NCBI GenBank assembly: GCA_023418475.1
Contig: JAEZZO010000074.1
Coordinates: 1-41,215, forward strand
DNA length: 41,215 nt
Direction of reading: 5' to 3'
DNA from: Bacillota bacterium
Lineage (GTDB): Bacteria; Bacillota; Clostridia; Lachnospirales; Lachnospiraceae
A program made the translations under genes and the position numbers. The notes below the pieces were generated by a model. It was not told the DNA's origin. It saw nothing but the letters and a program-made list of their open reading frames with translations, and did no database searches. Of the stretch, positions 31,836 to 40,870 are shown in pieces; positions within the stretch are counted from its first letter, which is position 1; every line of letters starts with the position of its first letter.

Positions 31836-34496
31836 ATGGAAAAAGAATTGGCAAAAACCTATGATCCCAAAAATATTGAAGAAAAGCAATACCAAAAATG
31901 GGTGGATAAAAAATATTTTCATGCGGAGGTGGACCGCAGCAGAAAACCCTTCACAATCGTAATCCCGCCGCCGAATATCACAGGTCAGCTCCACATGGGA
32001 CATGCACTGGATAATACTTTGCAGGATATACTGATCCGTTTCAAAAGAATGCAGGGGTATAATACATTATGGCAACCAGGGACTGACCATGCAAGTATTG
32101 CAACTGAGGTGAAGATATTAGAGCAGCTGAAGAAGGAAGGTATCACTAAGGAAAATCTTACAAGAGAAGAGTTCCTTGAGAAAGCCTGGAAGTGGAAGGA
32201 AGAGTACGGCGGAAGAATTATTTCCCAGTTAAAGAAGCTAGGCTCCTCCTGTGATTGGGACAGAGAGCGCTTCACAATGGACGAGGGCAGCAACAACGCA
32301 GTGAATGAAGTATTTATCAGGCTGTACAACGAAGGTTACATTTACAAAGGTTCTAAAATCATCAACTGGTGTCCGGTATGCCATACCACAATTTCTGATG
32401 CGGAGGTTGAGCATGAGGAACAGACAGGACATTTCTGGCATATAAAATATCCGATTGTCGGAGAAGAAGGCTTTGTGGAGATTGCAACCACAAGACCGGA
32501 AACCCTGCTAGGCGACAGTGCAGTGGCAGTACATCCGGAGGATGAAAGATATAAGCACCTGATAGGCAAGAAGGTAATTTTACCATTAGTAAATAGAGAA
32601 ATCCCTATTATTGCAGATTATTATGTAGATAAGGAGTTTGGTACCGGTGTTGTAAAGATTACACCTGCCCATGATCCGAACGATTTTGAAGTAGGCAAAA
32701 GACATAACCTGCCAGAACTTAATGTAATGAATGATGATGCGACCATCAATGCAAATGGCGGTAAATACGAGGGTATGGACCGATATGAGGCTCGTAAAGC
32801 CATAGTAAATGAACTCTCTGAGCTGGGACTTCTGGTTAAGGTGGAGGAGCATGTTCATAATGTAGGTACGCATGACCGCTGTAAAACCACGGTAGAGCCT
32901 CTTATCAAACAGCAGTGGTTTGTAAAAATGGAAGAGTTGATTAAGCCTGCCATTTATGGCGTAAAAACAGGAGATATCCAGTTTGTTCCGGAGCGCTTTG
33001 ATAAAATTTATTTTAATTGGGCTGATAATATCAGGGACTGGTGTATTTCAAGACAGCTTTGGTGGGGACATAGAATTCCTGCATATTACTGCGAGAAATG
33101 CGGTGAGATTATTGTGGCAAAGAGTATGCCGGAAGTTTGCCCGAAATGCGGACATGCCCATCTAAAACAAGATAAAGATACCCTTGATACCTGGTTTAGC
33201 TCAGCACTTTGGCCATTCTCCACACTTGGCTGGCCGGAAAAGACACAGGAGCTGGATTACTTCTACCCGACGGATGTACTTGTTACCGGATATGATATCA
33301 TTTTCTTCTGGGTACTTCGTATGGTGTTCTCAGGGTATGCACAGATGGGTGAGAAGCCTTTCAGCAAAGTATTGATCCATGGTCTGGTTCGTGATTCACA
33401 GGGACGCAAGATGAGCAAATCCCTTGGGAATGGAATTGATCCTCTTGAGGTAATTGATAAATATGGTGCGGATGCCCTTCGTTTCAGCCTGATACAGGGG
33501 AATGCACCGGGAAATGATATGCGTTTTTACTGGGAAAGAGTAGAAGCAGCCAGAAATTTCGCCAATAAAGTATGGAATGCTTCCCGCTTCATTATGATGA
33601 ATCTGGAGAAGGCTAAGATTAGCGAGACCATTGATGAGAAGCTTCTAACGGTTGCTGATAAATGGATTCTTTCCAAGGTAAATACGCTCATCAAGGAAGC
33701 AACTGAGAATATGGAAAGCTACGAGCTTGGTATTGCAGTTCAGAAAATTAGTGATTTTATCTGGGAAGAATTCTGTGACTGGTATATTGAGATGGTGAAA
33801 CCAAGACTATACAGTGAGACAGATGAGACAAAGGCTGCGGCACTTTGGACTTTAAAATATGTATTAACGACCTCCCTGAAATTACTTCATCCGTATATGC
33901 CATTTGTTACAGAAGAGATCTTCTGTACTCTTCAGGAAATGCTTGGGCAGCAGGAAGCAGAATCCATTATGATAGCAAAATGGCCGGAGTATAAGGAGCA
34001 CTATGAATACGATGGAGAAGCCGAAGCGGTAGAGCTTATCAAGGCAGCAGTCAAAGGCATCCGTAATGTTCGTACCGACATGAATGTACCGCCGAGCAGG
34101 AAAGCTGCGGTAACCGTTGTTTCTGACAACAGCAAAATCAGGGATATTTTTACAGACAGTAAGGTGTTCTTTGCTACACTTGGCTATGCAAGTGAAGTAT
34201 CCGTACAAGCAGATAAGTCGGGAATACCGGAGGATGCCGTATCTGCAGTCATTCCGGGAGCAGTCATTTATATTCCGTTTGCGGAGCTGGTGGATGTTGA
34301 GAAAGAAATAGAACGTCTTACGAAGGAAAAGGCGCGTCTGGAAGGTGAATTAAAAAGAGTAAATGGAATGCTTGCAAATCAGAACTTTGTGAGTAAGGCT
34401 CCGGAGAGTAAGCTGGCGGAGGAAAGAGCGAAGCTGGAGAACTATACGAATATGATGCATCAGGTAACGGAGAGACTGGAACATTTCAGTAAATAA
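31836..34496 (+). CDS. valS: Valyl-tRNA synthetase
   Basis: This class I synthetase charges tRNA-Val in the cytoplasm. The protein is 886 aa. The HIGH motif reads PPNITGQLHMGHALDN (45-60) and the KMSKS loop GRKMSKSLGNGIDP. The editing domain carries TTRPETLLGD and the catalytic domain DTWFSSALWPFSTLGWP. A Cys4 zinc-like site (YYCEKCGEIIVAKS, then VCPKCGH) lies before it. The C-terminal coiled coil (about 815-886, VEKEIERLTKEKARLEGELK) is characteristic of ValRS. AAAGGA eight bases upstream supports the ATG at 31836 over the one at 31827. Expression is under the T-box directly upstream. Confidence 0.97.
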   Translation: MEKELAKTYDPKNIEEKQYQKWVDKKYFHAEVDRSRKPFTIVIPPPNITGQLHMGHALDNTLQDILIRFKRMQGYNTLWQPGTDHASIATEVKILEQLKKEGITKENLTREEFLEKAWKWKEEYGGRIISQLKKLGSSCDWDRERFTMDEGSNNAVNEVFIRLYNEGYIYKGSKIINWCPVCHTTISDAEVEHEEQTGHFWHIKYPIVGEEGFVEIATTRPETLLGDSAVAVHPEDERYKHLIGKKVILPLVNREIPIIADYYVDKEFGTGVVKITPAHDPNDFEVGKRHNLPELNVMNDDATINANGGKYEGMDRYEARKAIVNELSELGLLVKVEEHVHNVGTHDRCKTTVEPLIKQQWFVKMEELIKPAIYGVKTGDIQFVPERFDKIYFNWADNIRDWCISRQLWWGHRIPAYYCEKCGEIIVAKSMPEVCPKCGHAHLKQDKDTLDTWFSSALWPFSTLGWPEKTQELDYFYPTDVLVTGYDIIFFWVLRMVFSGYAQMGEKPFSKVLIHGLVRDSQGRKMSKSLGNGIDPLEVIDKYGADALRFSLIQGNAPGNDMRFYWERVEAARNFANKVWNASRFIMMNLEKAKISETIDEKLLTVADKWILSKVNTLIKEATENMESYELGIAVQKISDFIWEEFCDWYIEMVKPRLYSETDETKAAALWTLKYVLTTSLKLLHPYMPFVTEEIFCTLQEMLGQQEAESIMIAKWPEYKEHYEYDGEAEAVELIKAAVKGIRNVRTDMNVPPSRKAAVTVVSDNSKIRDIFTDSKVFFATLGYASEVSVQADKSGIPEDAVSAVIPGAVIYIPFAELVDVEKEIERLTKEKARLEGELKRVNGMLANQNFVSKAPESKLAEERAKLENYTNMMHQVTERLEHFSK

Positions 34497-34518
34497 ATTA
34501 TAGAATAGTGAAATAGAT

Positions 34519-34560
34519 AGCCTTCGGTGCTGGTTGACTTCGGCCCGAGGGCTTATTTTT
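34519..34560 (+). terminator. Intrinsic terminator after valS
   Basis: AGCCTTCGG (34519-34527) pairs with CCGAGGGCT (34545-34553) with one wobble pair, followed by TATTTTT. Confidence 0.8.
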
Positions 34561-34663
34561 AACGAAAATACGTTCTGTTATGTAACCTGGATCAGGCTTT
34601 TGACATTCAAATCATTTATAGTAAAAGTCTTATGTATATGCATTGTTTTGTGAAACGTATATG

Positions 34664-34692
34664 TTTACTATATTGACTTCAACGGATATAAT
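34664..34692 (+). promoter_or_regulatory. Promoter of the second two-component operon
   Basis: TTTACT (34664-34669) and a perfect TATAAT (34687-34692) are 17 bp apart, about 50 bp before the ribosome binding site of the response regulator. Confidence 0.6.
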
Positions 34693-34753
34693 AAAGAAAA
34701 AACTTCCGGTTTTAAGTGTGTTACTCAAATCCTGGCAGGAGAGAGGTGAAGGG

Positions 34754-35431
34754 TTGAAATTATTAGTAGTTGAAGATGATAAAACAATTGCACTCGGTCT
34801 GGAATACTCCTTATTACAGGAGGGTTACCAGGTTGTATTGTGCCATGATGTGGCTTCCGGCAAGGCAGCTTTTCATGAATACAGCTTTGATTTATGTATA
34901 CTGGACTTAACACTGCCGGATGGCAGCGGCTATGAGCTATGTAAATTGGCCAGAGAACGATGGAATATACCGGTGATTATTCTGACAGCTTGTGACGAAG
35001 AGGTAAATATTGTGATGGGCCTGGAAATGGGTGCGGATGATTATATCACAAAACCCTTTCGTATACGGGAACTAACAGCCCGTATTAAAACCATACTGCG
35101 TAGATGTCTGAGGGAAGCCAGTGCGAGAAACATATTAGAGCTGGGAAATATTCGAATTAATACTTTAGATACGAAGGTCTATAAGGCAGGACAGGAGATA
35201 TACCTGACAGCATTGGAATACAAGCTTTTACTTACCTTTGCAAGTAACGAGGGGCAGGTCTTATCAAGAAACCAGCTGTTGGAAGGAATATGGGATGTGG
35301 CCGGAGATTTTGTGAATGATAATACATTAACGGTATATATCAAACGTTTGAGAGAAAAACTGGAGGAGGATCCTCAAAATCCAATCATTATCAAAACAAT
35401 CCGTGGATTAGGATACAAGGTAGGTGAATAA
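34754..35431 (+). CDS. OmpR/PhoB-family response regulator
   Basis: This 225-aa regulator has a receiver domain with E7/D8/D9, phospho-acceptor D51 (LCILDLTLPDGSG), T78 and K100 (YITKPF), and a C-terminal winged helix (LTALEYKLLLTFASNEGQVL, ending TIRGLGYKVGE). The TTG at 34754 is chosen because GAGAGG lies just before it and the protein then begins at the KLLVVEDD strand; the frame is open further upstream. It ends at the start of the kinase gene. The probable target is the GTCA repeat array before the ATPase gene, by analogy with Bce-type modules. Confidence 0.93.
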   Translation: MKLLVVEDDKTIALGLEYSLLQEGYQVVLCHDVASGKAAFHEYSFDLCILDLTLPDGSGYELCKLARERWNIPVIILTACDEEVNIVMGLEMGADDYITKPFRIRELTARIKTILRRCLREASARNILELGNIRINTLDTKVYKAGQEIYLTALEYKLLLTFASNEGQVLSRNQLLEGIWDVAGDFVNDNTLTVYIKRLREKLEEDPQNPIIIKTIRGLGYKVGE

Positions 35432-35432
35432 G

Positions 35433-36434
35433 ATGCTTCGTAATAGAGAATATCGAAATATGTTAATCGCAATCATCGTTATTATAACAGTGGGAGTGAT
35501 TACTGCTTTCTTCCTTAATTCGGCAGCAGGGATTATGATCTTGCTTTCAGATAGTTTTCTGGTTGCGGTATTCCTTTACTTTACGATATGCCGATACCGG
35601 GAGCTGAAAAAGCTTACCATTTATTTACGGCAGCTATCCGGTGGAGATTATTCTTTGGATATCCGTGATAATTCCGAGGGTGAATTAAGTATCCTGAAAA
35701 ATGAAATCTATAAGGTAACACAGATACTCTCCAAGCAGGCCGAGCTGCTAAAAACGGAGAAGGGGCAGCTGGCTGATGCGATTTCCGATATTTCGCATCA
35801 GTTAAAAACACCTCTTACCTCTATGAGAGTGATGACGGATTTACTAAACAACGAAAATATTATTCCGGGAAAACGAAAAGAATTTACTAAAAATCTGGAA
35901 TTACAGCTTAATCGGATGGAGTGGCTCTTATCATCTCTTTTGAAATTATCTAAAATTGATGCAGGCACCGTAATATTTAAAAAGGAGGAGGTTAGGGTAA
36001 CTGAGCTGATACAAAGGGCAATCAAACCTATGCTGATACCGATGGAACTGAAGGAACAAAATTTAATCCTGGAGGGAGAAGAAAGCATCACCTTCCTTGG
36101 AGATTTAAACTGGACCACGGAAGCTTTCATTAATATTTTAAAGAATTGTATAGAACATACACAAATCGGCGGAGAGATAAGAATAAGTTACGATGAAAAT
36201 CCGATTTATACGGAGATTATTATTACAGATAACGGCAGTGGTATTGAGAAGAAAGATTTGCCATTTATTTTTAGAAGATTTTATAAAGGAAAAAATGCGG
36301 GAGATGACAGCGTGGGAATAGGTCTTGCAATGGCCGACAGTATCATCTCGGGACAAAGCGGAAATATCAGTGTTATAAGTAAGGAGCAGCAGGGGACAAG
36401 CTTTTATGTTAAGTTTTACAAACAAATTTCATAA
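35433..36434 (+). CDS. Intramembrane-sensing-type histidine kinase
   Basis: The 333-aa kinase has two TM helices (about 10-29 and 33-52) joined by only a few residues, so there is no extracellular sensor domain. This is the hallmark of BceS-like kinases, which read the state of a partner ABC transporter. The phosphorylation motif is DISHQLKTPLTSMR with H122, the N box FINILKNCIEHT, then DNGSGIEK and VGIGLAMADSII. AAGGTAGG precedes the ATG; a GTG start at 35424 is also possible. It forms a unit with the response regulator, the ATPase and the permease. Confidence 0.93.
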   Translation: MLRNREYRNMLIAIIVIITVGVITAFFLNSAAGIMILLSDSFLVAVFLYFTICRYRELKKLTIYLRQLSGGDYSLDIRDNSEGELSILKNEIYKVTQILSKQAELLKTEKGQLADAISDISHQLKTPLTSMRVMTDLLNNENIIPGKRKEFTKNLELQLNRMEWLLSSLLKLSKIDAGTVIFKKEEVRVTELIQRAIKPMLIPMELKEQNLILEGEESITFLGDLNWTTEAFINILKNCIEHTQIGGEIRISYDENPIYTEIIITDNGSGIEKKDLPFIFRRFYKGKNAGDDSVGIGLAMADSIISGQSGNISVISKEQQGTSFYVKFYKQIS

Positions 36435-36486
36435 ATTAGGGATGAGCCAGCATGCATTCGCTGGAATAGAGAGAAAAGTGACTAAA

Positions 36487-36545
36487 TTGTCATAAATGCA
36501 GTCACCTGGCAGTCATCTGTCTTCGATAAAATATATTTGTAATAT
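36487..36545 (+). promoter_or_regulatory. GTCA repeat array and promoter before the ABC genes
   Basis: GTCA occurs at 36489, 36501 and 36512, as TTGTCA, CAGTCA and CAGTCA, about one helical turn apart, directly before a weak -35 (TGTCTT, 36518-36523) and TAATAT (36540-36545). Regular direct repeats next to a poor -35 are typical for activation by OmpR-type regulators. A CCAGC/GCTGG hairpin (36451-36468) upstream may separate kinase and ABC transcription. Confidence 0.55.
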
Positions 36546-36577
36546 AGAAGTATTTTGAAAGAGGAAGGTGCTGGTAC

Positions 36578-37297
36578 ATGAATTTGCAAAAAACCGGCGG
36601 AACGGAGACTAGAATGGATATATTAAAAGTGGAACACCTGTCAAAGCAGTATGGTACCGGTGAAACAAAGGTGATGGCATTGGATGATATTTCTTTTAGC
36701 GTAGAAAAAGGAGAATTTGTGGCAATTATAGGGCCGTCAGGCTCCGGTAAATCAACACTGCTTCATATGCTAGGAGGAGTGGACCGTCCGACCGGCGGGA
36801 AGGTATTGGTGGATCATACGGACATTTATCAGCTAAGTGAAACACAGCTGGCAATTTTCAGACGCAGACAGATTGGTCTGATTTATCAGTTTTATAATCT
36901 GATCCCGGTACTAACAGTGGAAGAAAATATTACTCTGCCGATGCTGCTAGATGAACAGAAGGTGGATGAAAAGCAGCTTATGAGTATCGTAACAAACTTG
37001 GGACTGGAGAAGAGACTGAAGCATCTGCCCAATCAACTTTCTGGCGGCCAGCAGCAAAGGGTATCAATCGGAAGAGCTCTGATTAACAATCCTGCAATTA
37101 TGCTGGCAGATGAGCCGACCGGCAATCTGGATAGTAAAAACAGCGCAGAAATTATCGAACTTTTGAAAATGTTTAATAAAACCTGTCATCAGACACTTTT
37201 GGTGATTACACATGATGAACGGATTGCGCTGCAGGCAGACCGTATTATAGCAATAGAGGATGGACGCATTGCAAAGGACGAGGTGATACGTCCATGA
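36578..37297 (+). CDS. ABC transporter ATPase, MacB/LolD/BceA type
   Basis: This 239-aa ATPase has Walker A GPSGSGKS (52-59), a LIYQFYNLIP Q-loop, signature LSGGQQQR (154-161), Walker B IMLADEP (174-180), TGNLDS and the switch VITHDE. These are hallmarks of the group that works with FtsX-type permeases by mechanotransmission rather than by simple transport. GAGGAAGG nine bases upstream supports the first ATG; the ATG at 36614 is an alternative. It overlaps the permease by four bases (ATGA). Confidence 0.95.
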   Translation: MNLQKTGGTETRMDILKVEHLSKQYGTGETKVMALDDISFSVEKGEFVAIIGPSGSGKSTLLHMLGGVDRPTGGKVLVDHTDIYQLSETQLAIFRRRQIGLIYQFYNLIPVLTVEENITLPMLLDEQKVDEKQLMSIVTNLGLEKRLKHLPNQLSGGQQQRVSIGRALINNPAIMLADEPTGNLDSKNSAEIIELLKMFNKTCHQTLLVITHDERIALQADRIIAIEDGRIAKDEVIRP

Positions 37298-39915
37298 ATA
37301 TTGTAAATAAATTAACCCTTAGACAGCTGCAAATGAATAAAAAAAGAACGCTTGTCACAATTATTGGAACTTTAATTTCAACGGCAATGATTACCGCCGT
37401 TGCTACTCTTGGTTTATCCTTTATGAATATCATGCAACGGGAAATCATGGAAAGCAGCGGGGAATGGCATGTAAAATATTATGGCGTGAATTATTCCCAG
37501 CTAAAAAAAATCGAAGACAATCAGGAGGTATCAACCGTTATAATAAGTAGAGAAACAGGATTTTCCATGCTAAAGGGAAGCAAAAACAGGAATAAACCCT
37601 ATCTCTATATTAAAGAATTTAATACGGCAGGCTTTGATAAATTTCCGATTAAAATTGTAAGCGGGAGATTACCGGAGCATCCAGATGAAATCGTACTTTC
37701 GGAAGCGGTTGCAGCTAATGCAAAGGTAAATTATAAACTGGGAGATAGTATTGCTTGTACGATTGGAGAAAGATTTTGTACAGCAGAGAATGAGAAAACG
37801 GTGCAGCCTATGCTGCAGGATCATTCGCTGGTATGGGAGAATAATGCGGTAGCAGAAAAGCTTACGGAGAAGGAGAAGAAAACTTATAAGATTGTAGGAA
37901 TAATGAAGAGACCGGATTGGGAATATACCTGGTCGCCGGGATATACTGCTCTGACTTTTATCAATGAGAATAGCATATCGGACAAAGAGACCTTTGATGT
38001 TTCTCTGATTTTTAAGAAAATTAATAATAAGCTCTTTGGAAAAGCGAAGAAAATTGCTGTTGAGAATGGGATAAAGGATTATGAATTTAACAATAATTTA
38101 TTGCGGTATTACGGAGTTTTAAAGGACGATCAGGTAAAAAGCATGATTTATTCGTTCTCTGCAATTATGATGGTTATTATCATGGCTGGCTCCATATCCT
38201 TGATCTATAATGCCTTTGCCATATCCGTATCGGAACGGTCCAGGTATTTGGGTATGCTATCGAGTGTGGGTGCTACGAAAAGACAGAAACGTAATTCAGT
38301 TTTTTTTGAAGGGGCTGTGATAGGAGCAATCAGTATACCGCTTGGAATTGCTTCCGGATATGCAGGACTTGCTATCACTTATCAATTTATTAATCCACTC
38401 ATAGAAGGTGCATTAAATGTACAGGAGGGCTTTCGGCTTACCATTTATCCGTCTTCGGTGATTACATCGGTATTGGTGTCCTGCATAACCATCCTGCTAT
38501 CAACTTATCTTCCGGCAAAAAAAGCCTCCGCAATTTCTGCAATTGATGCGATCAGACAAATAACGGATGTTAAAGTAAGTAAGAGACAGGTGCATACTTC
38601 ACCTGTCACACGCCGACTATTTGGTATTGAGGGAGACTTGGGCTTAAAGAACCTGAAAAGAAATAGAACAAGATACAAGGCAACCGTATTTTCCCTGATT
38701 ATCAGTATGATACTGTTTCTGGTGGTGTCCTCTTTTACGTATTATTTAAAGAGATCTCTTGTTATGACACAGGATGGTATTAATTTCGATATTATGGCAA
38801 CAGTGAGTGTAAAGGATCAGATCCAGAAAGAGGAGGTTATTCGTAAAATGACTTCCTTACAAAACTATCAAGAGAAAGTACAAATGGATATTCTGGAAGC
38901 CAAAACCTGGGTGGAGGAGGCTGATATCGCAGATTTTCTGGAGCAGGGTAAGGAAAAACTACTGCAGGATGGAAAATATCCATATTATGTGTCGGTAGAG
39001 GTATTAGATGATGCAGCGCTTGAGAAGTATGCACAGAGTATCGGAGCCGATATGACAAAGCTCACAGATCCGGAGAAGCCATCTGCAATTATCATCAATC
39101 AGGTCAAATTTAAAGATAAAGCGGAAGATATGTACGTGGATACAAAAGCTATAAAAGCAAAACAGGGAGATCAGTTTGAGCTAACCATTCAGAATAATAA
39201 TACAGGAAAAATCGTTAATTTTCCTAAAATTGAGACAGTCGCATTGACAGACAAGATGCCTATGGGAATTGCGTCTCTTGGAAAAACAGCCGGATTTCAT
39301 ATGATACTATCTGAGGCCGTCTTTCATAAATTGCTGGAAGGTAACGAGGGATGGATCAATGATCAACTTCAAACCAATGTCCTTTTTAACAGTGATAATG
39401 CCTTGAAGCTCCAGGAGGAGCTAGAGGCAATACAGGAGGAGACCGGGGAAAATAATCTTACCATTTTTAATGTATATTATTATAAACAGCAGGAACAACA
39501 GTCTTTACAGGTGCTATCAATTTTTACTTATTCATTTATTCTGCTGATTACCGCAATCTGCATTGCAAATATCATCAACACAATATCGACGAGTATTTCC
39601 TTGCGCAAAAGAGAGTTTGCCATGTTAAAATCAGTTGGGATCACTCCAAAGGGCTTTAATAAAATGCTTAATTATGAAAGTATGTTCTATGGAATGAAGG
39701 CTCTGCTGTATGGGATTCCGCTAAGCATTGCTGCAATGTATCTTATGTATAGATCATTATCGGTAAAATTTAATTTTCAATTTACAATACCGGTTGAAAA
39801 TATTATAATTGTCATTGTGTCAGTTTTTGTTATTGTAGGGACTGCGATGCTCTATTCCAGTAGAAGAGTCAGAAAAGAAAATATTATTGATGCATTAAAG
39901 CAGGAGAGTATATAA
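37294..39915 (+). CDS. FtsX/MacB-type ABC permease, 873 aa
   Basis: The large permease appears to have eight TM helices in two sets of 1+3 (about 17-40, 283-305, 335-360, 385-410; then 458-478, 745-770, 790-810, 835-857), with extracytoplasmic domains of about 240 and 260 residues after the first helix of each set. FtsX core motifs appear twice (VSERSRYLGMLSSVGATKRQ and LRKREFAMLKSVGITPKG). This duplicated form differs from BceB, which has ten helices and one outer domain. Together with the ATPase and the kinase it probably senses or removes antimicrobial peptides or lipid-II-binding drugs. The substrate is unknown. Confidence 0.92.
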   Translation: MNIVNKLTLRQLQMNKKRTLVTIIGTLISTAMITAVATLGLSFMNIMQREIMESSGEWHVKYYGVNYSQLKKIEDNQEVSTVIISRETGFSMLKGSKNRNKPYLYIKEFNTAGFDKFPIKIVSGRLPEHPDEIVLSEAVAANAKVNYKLGDSIACTIGERFCTAENEKTVQPMLQDHSLVWENNAVAEKLTEKEKKTYKIVGIMKRPDWEYTWSPGYTALTFINENSISDKETFDVSLIFKKINNKLFGKAKKIAVENGIKDYEFNNNLLRYYGVLKDDQVKSMIYSFSAIMMVIIMAGSISLIYNAFAISVSERSRYLGMLSSVGATKRQKRNSVFFEGAVIGAISIPLGIASGYAGLAITYQFINPLIEGALNVQEGFRLTIYPSSVITSVLVSCITILLSTYLPAKKASAISAIDAIRQITDVKVSKRQVHTSPVTRRLFGIEGDLGLKNLKRNRTRYKATVFSLIISMILFLVVSSFTYYLKRSLVMTQDGINFDIMATVSVKDQIQKEEVIRKMTSLQNYQEKVQMDILEAKTWVEEADIADFLEQGKEKLLQDGKYPYYVSVEVLDDAALEKYAQSIGADMTKLTDPEKPSAIIINQVKFKDKAEDMYVDTKAIKAKQGDQFELTIQNNNTGKIVNFPKIETVALTDKMPMGIASLGKTAGFHMILSEAVFHKLLEGNEGWINDQLQTNVLFNSDNALKLQEELEAIQEETGENNLTIFNVYYYKQQEQQSLQVLSIFTYSFILLITAICIANIINTISTSISLRKREFAMLKSVGITPKGFNKMLNYESMFYGMKALLYGIPLSIAAMYLMYRSLSVKFNFQFTIPVENIIIVIVSVFVIVGTAMLYSSRRVRKENIIDALKQESI

Positions 39916-40048
39916 GGAGTTTTGTTTTGTATGAAATAAGATTTTCTATCACAGAATCATTTGCTATATAACAGTAATTTTCACAAGTAAGATAAATTTA
40001 ATAAAACTTTTAACTGCGCGTAGAAGGTGCACAAAAATGGAGGGAAAC

Positions 40049-40870
40049 ATGGAACTAATAGAAATACTCAAAGTTATTTTTTTAGGTATCATTGAAGGAA
40101 TTACAGAGTGGCTGCCCATCAGCAGTACGGGGCATATGATATTAGCCGATGAGTTTATTAAGCTTAATATGTCAGATGCATTTAAACAAATGTTTCTGGT
40201 AGTAATTCAGCTGGGAGCAATTCTTGCGGTTGTTGTTTTATATTTTCATAAGCTTAACCCGCTATCCCCTAAGAAATCTTCGGCTGAGAAGAAAGATACC
40301 TTTACGTTATGGTTTAAAGTTGCTGTAGCATGCATTCCCGGAGCACTGGGGTTTGTACTGGACGACGTAATTGACCGTTTATTCTATAACTATAAAACAG
40401 TTGTTGTAACATTGATCTTTTATGGTATTCTCTTTATTGTGATTGAAAACTGGAACAAGTCACGCAGCTTTAAGGTGAATGAAATATCTCAATTAAGCTA
40501 TCAAACTGCATTTCTAATTGGTGTTTTTCAGATACTTGCATTTATTCCGGGTACCTCACGTTCCGGAGCAACTATCATTGGTGCTATGATAATTGGAACC
40601 TCAAGATATGTCGCAGCAGAGTTTTCATTCTTTCTGGCCATTCCTGCAATGTTTGTTGCCAGTGCCTACAAGCTTTATAAATTTGGTTTTTCTTTTACCG
40701 GGTCAGAAATAGCGGTTCTGGTAATCGGAATGCTGGTTGCTTTTGTTGTTTCTGTTTTTGCAATCAAATTCCTTATGGGATATATCAAAAAGCATGATTT
40801 TAAGGCGTTCGGATATTACCGGATTGTTTTAGGACTCATTGTACTGCTCTATTTTGGTGTGATCCGATAA
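40049..40870 (+). CDS. uppP: Undecaprenyl-diphosphate phosphatase
   Basis: It removes a phosphate from undecaprenyl diphosphate to recycle the carrier lipid of cell-wall synthesis; extra copies give bacitracin resistance. The 273-aa multi-pass protein has the two conserved family blocks, EGITEWLPISSTGHM (16-30) and FIPGTSRSGATI (about 170-181), with the catalytic Glu, Ser and Arg residues. The ATG at 40049 matches usual family starts and has GGAGGG close by; the ATG at 40037 is possible, with GAAGGTG. It follows the two-component/ABC module on the same strand, so a shared role in envelope antibiotic defence is likely. Confidence 0.95.
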   Translation: MELIEILKVIFLGIIEGITEWLPISSTGHMILADEFIKLNMSDAFKQMFLVVIQLGAILAVVVLYFHKLNPLSPKKSSAEKKDTFTLWFKVAVACIPGALGFVLDDVIDRLFYNYKTVVVTLIFYGILFIVIENWNKSRSFKVNEISQLSYQTAFLIGVFQILAFIPGTSRSGATIIGAMIIGTSRYVAAEFSFFLAIPAMFVASAYKLYKFGFSFTGSEIAVLVIGMLVAFVVSVFAIKFLMGYIKKHDFKAFGYYRIVLGLIVLLYFGVIR

